This document shows positions 1 through 7,313 of a stretch of 7,313 nucleotides of DNA, in pieces (the first letter of the stretch is position 1; every line of letters starts with the position of its first letter). The position numbers were made by a program, and so were the translations under genes. The notes beneath the pieces are model-generated. The model was not told the origin of the DNA. It did no database searches and saw only the letters and a program-made list of their open reading frames with translations. The stretch is from a bacterium. Lineage in GTDB: Bacteria; Thermosulfidibacterota; Thermosulfidibacteria; Thermosulfidibacterales; JALWSI01. The stretch spans positions 1 to 7,313 of the forward strand of contig JALWSI010000079.1 in assembly GCA_027080315.1 (NCBI GenBank), read 5' to 3'.

Positions 1-816
1 CGGCAAGGCCAAACATGCCCTCCCCCTCTCTCTCAATGATCCTTCTGAGGTCCCCATCGGTTATCACCCCACGCACAACTCCCTCTTCGTCCAGAACCGT
101 GGTTATGCCAAGCCTCTTGGAGGAGATCTCAATTATGGCCTCTTTCAAAGGGGTGGAAAGGTTCACCTTTGGAATCTCTTTCCCTTTATGCATGAGATCC
201 TCAACGGTCAACAGCAGCCTCTTGCCTAAGGAACCACCGGGGTGGAAGAGGGCAAAATCCTCTTTCTTAAATCCCCTACGCTCCAGCAACACCACAGCCA
301 AAGCGTCTCCCATGGCAAGGGCCGAAGTGGTGCTTGCCGTAGGCACTATGCCAAGGGGACAGGCCTCTTGCGAAACCCCCGTGTCCAGCACCACATCGCT
401 CCGCTTGGCCAAGGTGGAGTTAAGATTACCCGTTAAAGCCACCAAAGGTATCCCAAGTCTTTTTATTGATGGAAGCAGATTGATCACCTCTGGGGTCTCT
501 CCACTGTTTGAAAGGGCAATAATGGCGTCCTCCCTCATAACCATTCCCAGATCACCGTGTATCCCCTCGGCAGGGTGAAGAAAGAGAGAAGGGGTGCCTG
601 TGCTTGCCAAAGTTGCCGCTATTTTACGGGCAATAATCCCCGATTTGCCCATACCCGTCACCACAACCCGCCCTTTACAGTTATATAGGATCTCTACCGC
701 CCTGTAGATCTCTTCTCCAAGGCGCTCCTGCATCCTTAATAGCTCTTGAGCCTCTAAGGATATGACCCTCTTGGCAAGCTCAATGTGCCATCTGCTATCG
801 TAAAGGGATCCTCTGT

Positions 817-820
<4 letters not shown>
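1..820 (-). CDS. kdsD: Arabinose-5-phosphate isomerase KdsD (KpsF/GutQ family), 3' end cut by window edge
   Basis: KdsD interconverts D-ribulose-5-phosphate and D-arabinose-5-phosphate in the cytoplasm, the first committed step to Kdo for lipopolysaccharide. Reading the reverse strand from a GTG at 820 gives 273 open codons that run off the window. The usual family length is about 325-330 residues, so most of the second CBS domain is missing here. The SIS domain covers roughly residues 35-180, with GMGKSG at 56-61, SNSGETPE at 104-111, the family hallmark EACPLG at 152-157 and HPGGSLGKR at 193-201. The residues equivalent to the E. coli catalytic set (K59, E111, E152, H193) fall at exactly those numbers, which supports the GTG start. 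The first CBS domain follows at about 205-265, ending in TDGDLRR. The GTG overlaps the kdsA stop as GTGA, and a purine-rich GAGGGAGGG lies 7-8 nt upstream, so translation is probably coupled to kdsA. GutQ or capsule KpsF are the only close alternatives; the kds context favours KdsD. Confidence 0.95.
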
Positions 821-4023
<3,203 letters not shown>

Positions 4024-4036
4024 GACGCCGAAATCA

Positions 4037-4063
4037 CCTATAAAATAAGGGTTTTTCTGTCAA
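4037..4063 (-). promoter_or_regulatory. Candidate promoter for the kdsB-pyrG-kdsA-kdsD operon
   Basis: On the minus strand a perfect TTGACA lies at 4058-4063, followed after 15 nt by TATAGG at 4037-4042 (four of six matches to the sigma70 -10 box). The surrounding DNA is AT-rich. The spacing is short, and the -10 box overlaps the likely ribosome-binding site AGGTGA (4034-4039), so transcription from here would give a very short leader. The real start may instead lie further up in the AT-rich stretch. The call rests only on motif matches. Confidence 0.3.
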
Positions 4064-4097
4064 GAAAAAATATATGATAAAAAATTAGGCATACTAC

Positions 4098-4126
4098 TTG
4101 ACAAATTAAGACACATATCCTATATT
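4098..4126 (+). promoter_or_regulatory. Sigma70-type promoter of hsp20
   Basis: TTGACA at 4098-4103 is a perfect -35 box. It is followed by an ideal 17-nt spacer and TATATT at 4121-4126 (five of six -10 matches). Transcription would start near 4133 and give a leader of about 37 nt that is purine-rich. The elements look like a housekeeping promoter. No sigma32-type CCCCAT box and no CIRCE inverted repeat (TTAGCACTC/GAGTGCTAA) is visible around it. Confidence 0.7.
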
Positions 4127-4156
4127 AAGGAGCGGAAATAGAAAAAAGGAAGAGTG

Positions 4157-4164
4157 AGGAGGTG
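4157..4164 (+). promoter_or_regulatory. Strong ribosome-binding site of hsp20
   Basis: AGGAGGTG at 4157-4164 is a near-perfect complement of the 16S rRNA 3' end. It sits 5 nt before the ATG at 4170, fixes that start, and predicts efficient translation. The short leader contains no U-rich run that could pair with it, so a fourU or ROSE-type RNA thermometer is not supported. Confidence 0.8.
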
Positions 4165-4169
4165 GTATC

Positions 4170-4619
4170 ATGGCGATAGTGAAGTTTGATCCCTTCAAAG
4201 AGCTTTACTCCATGAGGAGCCAGATGGATCGTCTCTTTGACTCCCTGCTCAGGGGAGAAGAGGGTGAGCAGCTTATGGGGAAAGGCCTTTGGGCACCTGC
4301 AGTTGATATCTACGAGACCGAGGACGAGATCGTGCTCAAGGCCGAACTTCCCGGAGTTGATAAGAACGATTTAGAGGTGAAGGTTGAGAACAACACCCTT
4401 ATCCTGAAAGGTGAGAAGAAACAGGAGACTGAGATAAAGAAGGAGAACTACCACAGGGCAGAGCGTATCTATGGGCAGTTCCAGAGGATATTCACCCTGC
4501 CTAACACCGTTGATACAGACAAGATAAAGGCCACCTTCAAGAGTGGCATCTTAACCTTGAGCCTACCCAAGAAGAAGGAGGCCAAGCCCAAACAGATAAC
4601 CGTGAAGGTAGAAGAATAA
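4170..4619 (+). CDS. hsp20: Small heat-shock protein, Hsp20/alpha-crystallin family
   Basis: Small heat-shock proteins are ATP-independent holdases that form large cytoplasmic oligomers and keep unfolding proteins soluble until DnaK/ClpB-type machines refold them. The 149-residue product has the standard layout. A short N-terminal arm (1-40) carries the DPFKEL and MDRLFDSLL segments typical of class A bacterial proteins. The alpha-crystallin domain (about 41-133) starts with WAPAVDIYETEDE and includes ELPGV (59-63) and YGQFQRIFTLP (101-111). It ends in the signature A-x4-G-x-L-x-L (A121, G126, L128, L130). A Lys-rich tail follows, with the I-x-V anchor at 143-145 (ITV) that docks into neighbouring subunits. 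It is alone in its unit, with its own promoter, a strong ribosome-binding site and a terminator. It is divergent from kdsB. The cellular client range cannot be told from sequence. Confidence 0.96.
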   Translation: MAIVKFDPFKELYSMRSQMDRLFDSLLRGEEGEQLMGKGLWAPAVDIYETEDEIVLKAELPGVDKNDLEVKVENNTLILKGEKKQETEIKKENYHRAERIYGQFQRIFTLPNTVDTDKIKATFKSGILTLSLPKKKEAKPKQITVKVEE

Positions 4620-4666
4620 CCCCCAATAAAAGCCACTCTTAACAAATTACACCCTCCCAACCCGGC

Positions 4667-4688
4667 GCCGCAAATGCGGCCCTTTTTT
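4667..4688 (+). terminator. Rho-independent terminator after hsp20
   Basis: GCCGC (4667-4671) and GCGGC (4676-4680) form a perfect 5-bp GC stem with an AAAT loop. Two C residues and six T residues (4683-4688) follow. The hairpin lies 47 nt after the hsp20 stop and before the next promoter candidate, so it separates hsp20 from the oxidoreductase operon. The stem is short, so termination may be partial. Confidence 0.72.
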
Positions 4689-4720
4689 ATTGCCAAAGAG
4701 GTTGAAATAACTAATCTCCC

Positions 4721-4747
4721 TTGACAGTGCAGATAAAGAGGAATAAT
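4721..4747 (+). promoter_or_regulatory. Candidate promoter of the 2-oxoacid oxidoreductase operon
   Basis: A perfect TTGACA at 4721-4726 is followed by AATAAT at 4742-4747 (five of six matches) with a 15-nt spacer; TAATGG at 17 nt is a weaker alternative. It lies just past the hsp20 terminator and about 55-60 nt before the first start codon at 4810. Position and -35 box are good, but the spacing is not ideal. Confidence 0.45.
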
Positions 4748-4809
4748 GGCACGAAAATCCCGATCAAGCAAAAGGGAAAGCTAATTTTATTGAAATTGAA
4801 GGAGTTTTG

Positions 4810-5034
4810 ATGAAAGGGAAAATCGTTATTGACTCGGCCTTGTGCAAAGGATGTGGTCTCTGCATAGAGGCCTGCCCCAACAAGCTCCTTGAGCTGGGAG
4901 AGGAGCTGAACGAGAAGGGTTATCACTTTGCCGTCTTCTTGGAAGAGAGAGACGGCAAGGGCTGTGTTGGTTGTACGCTGTGTGCAATCACCTGTCCAGA
5001 AGTAGCCATAGAGGTGTATCGTGAAGAGGGATGA
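4810..5034 (+). CDS. 2x[4Fe-4S] ferredoxin, delta subunit of 2-oxoacid:ferredoxin oxidoreductase (KorD/VorD-like)
   Basis: This 74-residue bacterial-type ferredoxin would accept electrons from the oxidoreductase encoded directly downstream and pass them to external ferredoxin. It has two complete CxxCxxCxxxCP motifs: Cys12, 15, 18, 22 (CKGCGLCIEACP) and Cys52, 55, 58, 62 (CVGCTLCAITCP). These bind two [4Fe-4S] clusters. A charged insert of about 30 residues lies between them, with no signal peptide or membrane segment. I chose the ATG at 4810 because AAGGAG ends at 4804, 5 nt before it. The in-frame TTG at 4807 would leave only 2 nt and adds one residue. The stop lies inside the next gene (14-nt overlap with the alpha GTG), so the two are probably coupled. 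A free-standing ferredoxin is possible, but the four-gene order delta-alpha-beta-gamma is the usual one for this complex. Confidence 0.9.
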   Translation: MKGKIVIDSALCKGCGLCIEACPNKLLELGEELNEKGYHFAVFLEERDGKGCVGCTLCAITCPEVAIEVYREEG

Positions 5035-6100
5035 AGAGCTTGTCTTAATGAAGGGCGCCCATGTTTTGGGCGAAGCCGCCATACGGGCTGGGTGTCGCTA
5101 CTACTTTGGATACCCCATCACCCCCCAGAACGAGGTGCCAGAATACATGTCCCAACGATTGCCAGAGGTGGGGGGAACCTTTTTGCAGTCTGAAAGCGAG
5201 CTGGCGGCTATCAACATGGTGATCGGTGCCAGCATGGCCGGTGGAAGGGTTATGACCTCCTCCTCAAGCCCGGGTATTAGTCTTATGCAAGAGGGGTTGT
5301 CATACATTGCCGGTCAGGAGCTATCAGTAGTAGTATCAGACATGATTCGCGGAGGGCCAGGTCTTGGCAATGTGGCTCCATCCCAGTCCGACTATTTCCA
5401 GGCCACCCGAGGAGGAGGCCATGGGGACTACCGGCAGATCGTTCTGGCCCCTGCCTCCATTCAGGAGCTTGCAGACCTCACCTATGAGGCCTTTGACCTT
5501 GCAGATAGATACCGAATGGCGGTGATGATTCTTGGCGACGGCATGGTGAGCCAGATGATGGAACCTGTTAGGCTGCCAGTTATGAGGGATCTTAACGATC
5601 TCCCCAAAAAAGACTGGATCCTTGACGGAGCCGAAGGAAGGCCAAGCAGGATTGTCCGTTCTCTCTATCTGGATCTTGGGGTGTTGGAAGAGCACAACTG
5701 GAAACTGGTAAGAAAGTACGAGATCGTTGAGCGTGAAGAGGTGCGCTACGAGCACTTCATGACCGACGACGCCAACATGCTGGTGGTGGCCTTTGGAACC
5801 GCCGCCAGAATCGCCAAAGGAGCGGTGAAGAGGGCTCGCCGTGAAGGTTTGAATGTTGGGCTTTTCAGGCCAATCACCCTGTGGCCCTTCCCCAAAGACG
5901 AGCTGAGAGAACTGAGCAGGCGTATTCACAACATCTTAGTCTTTGAGTTCAACGCTGGTCAGATGGCAGAGGACGTGCAGGCCGCTGTATGCGATCAGGC
6001 AGAGGTGATCTCTTACGCCCGTCCGGGAGGCACAGTACCCACCGCTCAAGAGGTGGCAAGAGTGATAGCAGGACAGTATTACCAGAGGGAGATTCAGTAA
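5021..6100 (+). CDS. vorB: 2-oxoacid:ferredoxin oxidoreductase alpha subunit, VorB/KorA type
   Basis: The alpha subunit carries the pyruvate-ferredoxin-oxidoreductase domain I/II fold and, with beta, forms the thiamine-diphosphate active site that decarboxylates a 2-oxoacid and passes the acyl group to CoA. The 359 residues show FGYPITPQNE at 29-38 (2-oxoacid recognition), ESE at 58-60, MTSSSSPGISL at 78-88, RGGPGLGNVAPSQSDYFQ at 110-127 and GGGHGDYR at 131-138. A C-terminal transketolase-like domain (about 252-330) has VVAFGTAARIAKGA and RPITLWPFP (283-291). The pattern resembles proteins named VorB (3-methyl-2-oxobutanoate-specific) as well as KorA (2-oxoglutarate), so the substrate is unsettled. 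The GTG at 5021 has GAGGTG 4 nt upstream and overlaps the ferredoxin gene by 14 nt. An in-frame ATG at 5048 (residue 10, MKGAHVLGEA) is a credible alternative start. The ATG at 5031 is out of frame and ends after five codons. Confidence 0.93.
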   Translation: MKRDEELVLMKGAHVLGEAAIRAGCRYYFGYPITPQNEVPEYMSQRLPEVGGTFLQSESELAAINMVIGASMAGGRVMTSSSSPGISLMQEGLSYIAGQELSVVVSDMIRGGPGLGNVAPSQSDYFQATRGGGHGDYRQIVLAPASIQELADLTYEAFDLADRYRMAVMILGDGMVSQMMEPVRLPVMRDLNDLPKKDWILDGAEGRPSRIVRSLYLDLGVLEEHNWKLVRKYEIVEREEVRYEHFMTDDANMLVVAFGTAARIAKGAVKRARREGLNVGLFRPITLWPFPKDELRELSRRIHNILVFEFNAGQMAEDVQAAVCDQAEVISYARPGGTVPTAQEVARVIAGQYYQREIQ

Positions 6101-6102
6101 CC

Positions 6103-6861
6103 ATGAAAAAGGTGTTCACTAAGACTCCGGTTTTAAAGCCCGTCCCATTCCACTACTGTCCAGGGTGCGGCCACAGCATTGCCCACCGCCTCGTGGCAGA
6201 GGTGATTGATGAGATGGGCATGAGAGGAAAGGCCATTGGTATTCCCCCTGCAGGATGCGCCGTTCTGGCGTACAACTACTTTGACATAGACATGGGAGAG
6301 GCTCCCCATGGCAGGGGTACCGCCGTGGCAACGGGTATAAAAAGGGTTCTGCCTGACCGTCTGGTCTTCTCTTATCAGGGAGACGGGGACGTGGCAGCCA
6401 TAGGAACCGCAGAGACCTTCCACTCTGCCAACAGGGGAGAGTGCATAACCTGTATCTTCATAAACAACGGGGTTTACGGCATGACAGGAGGCCAGATGGC
6501 CCCTACCACAATGGTAGGACAGCCAACAACAACATCACCCGGCGGAAGAGACCCCAAGTTTCACGGACACACCTTGAAGTTCACAGAGATACTTGCTCAG
6601 CTTCCTGGCACCGCCTATGCCGTGAGAACTGCGGTGCACAAACCCGCCGCCATACGCAAGGCCAAGGCTGCCATTCGCAAGGCCTTTGAGGTTCAGATGG
6701 CAGGCCTTGGATTCAGCGTGGTAGAGATCCTTTCGCCCTGCCCCACAAACTGGAAGATGACCCCTGTTCAGGCTATAAAGTGGATAGACAAGCAGGTTAC
6801 CAAAGAGTTCCCTATTGGGGTTTTCAAGGACCTTAGCGCGGAGAAGAGCCATGCTGATTAA
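6103..6861 (+). CDS. 2-oxoacid:ferredoxin oxidoreductase beta subunit (TPP-binding, KorB/VorA type)
   Basis: The beta subunit binds thiamine diphosphate with Mg and a [4Fe-4S] cluster that takes electrons from the active site. The 252-residue product has HYCPGCGH (17-24) with Cys19 and Cys22, PPAGC with Cys52, and SPCPTNW with Cys203. This four-cysteine spacing matches the cluster ligands described for the Sulfolobus enzyme (C12, C15, C46, C197). The TPP motif begins with YQGDGD (91-96) and ends with NNGVYGMTGGQ (121-131). The GRGTAVATGIKRV segment (70-82) is also typical. I start at the ATG at 6103, 2 nt after the alpha stop, because it places CPGCGH about 17 residues in, as in relatives, and GAGGGAG lies 11 nt upstream. 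A longer open frame back to 5989 reads through the alpha gene and has no family support. The stop overlaps the gamma start by 11 nt. The substrate (2-oxoglutarate, branched-chain or other) cannot be fixed here. Confidence 0.94.
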   Translation: MKKVFTKTPVLKPVPFHYCPGCGHSIAHRLVAEVIDEMGMRGKAIGIPPAGCAVLAYNYFDIDMGEAPHGRGTAVATGIKRVLPDRLVFSYQGDGDVAAIGTAETFHSANRGECITCIFINNGVYGMTGGQMAPTTMVGQPTTTSPGGRDPKFHGHTLKFTEILAQLPGTAYAVRTAVHKPAAIRKAKAAIRKAFEVQMAGLGFSVVEILSPCPTNWKMTPVQAIKWIDKQVTKEFPIGVFKDLSAEKSHAD

Positions 6862-7313
6862 GACCATATTTGCAGGATTCGGAGGACAAGGCGTGCTCCT
6901 TATGGGATACGCATTTGCATATGCTGCCATGAAAGAGGGCAAACACGTCACCTATCTACCCAGCTACGGAGCAGAGATGAGGGGAGGAACCGCCAACTGC
7001 GTGATCTCCATCTCTGACGAAGAGATAGCCTCCCCTGTTGCATCCTCTCCAGACATCGCGGTGGTGTTAAACAAGCCCTCTCTCATCAGGTTCCAGAACC
7101 AGGTGCAGTCTGGCGGCGTGCTCTTCATAAACAGCGACCTGGTTGATACCCTTCCCATAAGAGGAGACATCAGAATCTACCAGGTACCAGCCACCAAACT
7201 GTCTGAAAGTCTTGGCAGCAACAGGTCTGCCAACATGGTTATGCTTGGAGCCTTCATAAACAAGTCTCGGCTCATAAGCTTAGAGAGCGCCAAAGAGGCC
7301 TGCCACGAGATAT
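6851..7313 (+). CDS. 2-oxoacid:ferredoxin oxidoreductase gamma subunit (KorC type), 3' end cut by window edge
   Basis: The gamma subunit matches the catalytic gamma domain of pyruvate/ketoisovalerate oxidoreductases and completes the delta-alpha-beta-gamma set, where it is thought to take part in CoA binding and subunit contacts. From the ATG at 6851, 154 codons are open and run off the right edge. The usual length is about 180-190 residues, so perhaps 30 are missing. Visible features are FAGFGGQGVLLMG near residues 7-19 (Gly-rich loop), LPSYGAEMRGGTANC at about 36-50 (family hallmark), the VISISDEEIASP strand, and LGSNRSANMVMLGAF at about 121-135. The start is backed by GGAG at 6840-6843 with 7-nt spacing, and it overlaps the beta stop by 11 nt, so translation is probably coupled. 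No frame break is seen. Confidence 0.93.
   Translation, partial: MLIKTIFAGFGGQGVLLMGYAFAYAAMKEGKHVTYLPSYGAEMRGGTANCVISISDEEIASPVASSPDIAVVLNKPSLIRFQNQVQSGGVLFINSDLVDTLPIRGDIRIYQVPATKLSESLGSNRSANMVMLGAFINKSRLISLESAKEACHEI

Noticed and set aside
15-578. 187-codon open frame on the plus strand
   Set aside because: It lies entirely antisense to kdsD, whose reverse-strand reading shows all family motifs. The plus-strand product is Ser/Pro-rich with no recognisable domain.
4127-4169. RNA thermometer or CIRCE control in the hsp20 leader
   Set aside because: The leader is short and purine-rich with no segment able to pair with the ribosome-binding site. No CIRCE repeat is visible.
4807-4809. TTG start for the ferredoxin
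   Set aside because: It leaves only 2 nt to the GGAG. The adjacent ATG at 4810 has proper spacing.
4469-5082. Two overlapping minus-strand frames (4469-4771 and 4711-5082) covering the hsp20 end, the gap and the ferredoxin gene
   Set aside because: They run antisense through hsp20, the terminator and the ferredoxin gene. No ribosome-binding site or domain supports them.
5336-5929. 197-codon open frame on the minus strand
   Set aside because: It is antisense to the well-supported alpha-subunit gene and has a His-rich, domain-free product, as expected for a shadow frame.
5989-6102. N-terminal extension of the beta subunit
   Set aside because: The extra 38 residues come from reading the alpha gene in another frame. 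The ATG at 6103 places the CPGCGH motif as in relatives and follows the alpha stop directly.

Overview
This 7.3 kb window is an ordinary bacterial chromosomal segment with tightly packed genes, no mobile elements, no RNA genes and no CRISPR. It suggests an anaerobic, LPS-bearing (Gram-negative, diderm) bacterium. The evidence is a set of Kdo (3-deoxy-D-manno-octulosonate) genes on one side and an oxygen-sensitive ferredoxin-linked 2-oxoacid oxidoreductase on the other. The combination and gene order would fit a Desulfobacterota/Thermodesulfobacteriota, Nitrospirota or similar anaerobic lineage, but the window has no phylogenetic marker, so the lineage is inference.

Left half, minus strand (transcribed right to left, 4023 down to 1): kdsB - pyrG - kdsA - kdsD. 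This is a nearly complete CMP-Kdo module. KdsD makes arabinose-5-phosphate, KdsA condenses it with phosphoenolpyruvate to Kdo-8-phosphate, and KdsB activates Kdo with CTP. PyrG (CTP synthase), embedded between them, makes that CTP. The missing step is Kdo-8-phosphate phosphatase (KdsC), which probably lies beyond the left edge. All three junctions overlap by 4-8 nt, so the four genes are very probably one translationally coupled operon. kdsD is cut by the window edge after 273 codons.

Middle: a 146-nt divergent intergenic region (4024-4169) carries a strong sigma70-type promoter for a single-gene hsp20 (small heat-shock protein) unit on the plus strand, and a less certain promoter reading left into kdsB. 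The hsp20 unit ends with a short GC hairpin and a T-run at 4667-4688.

Right half, plus strand (4810 to the right edge): four overlapping or near-contiguous genes encode a four-subunit 2-oxoacid:ferredoxin oxidoreductase. The order is delta (2x[4Fe-4S] ferredoxin), alpha (VorB/KorA type), beta (TPP and [4Fe-4S]) and gamma (cut by the right edge). It would oxidatively decarboxylate a 2-oxoacid (branched-chain or 2-oxoglutarate; the substrate cannot be fixed from sequence) to the acyl-CoA and reduce ferredoxin, or run in reverse for carbon fixation or amino-acid synthesis.

I do not see a previously undescribed system here. The observations worth a second look are modest: KdsA has mixed metal-class signatures, a five-codon mini-ORF bridges the delta and alpha start/stop signals, and the divergent promoter region has a -10/ribosome-binding-site conflict on the kdsB side.
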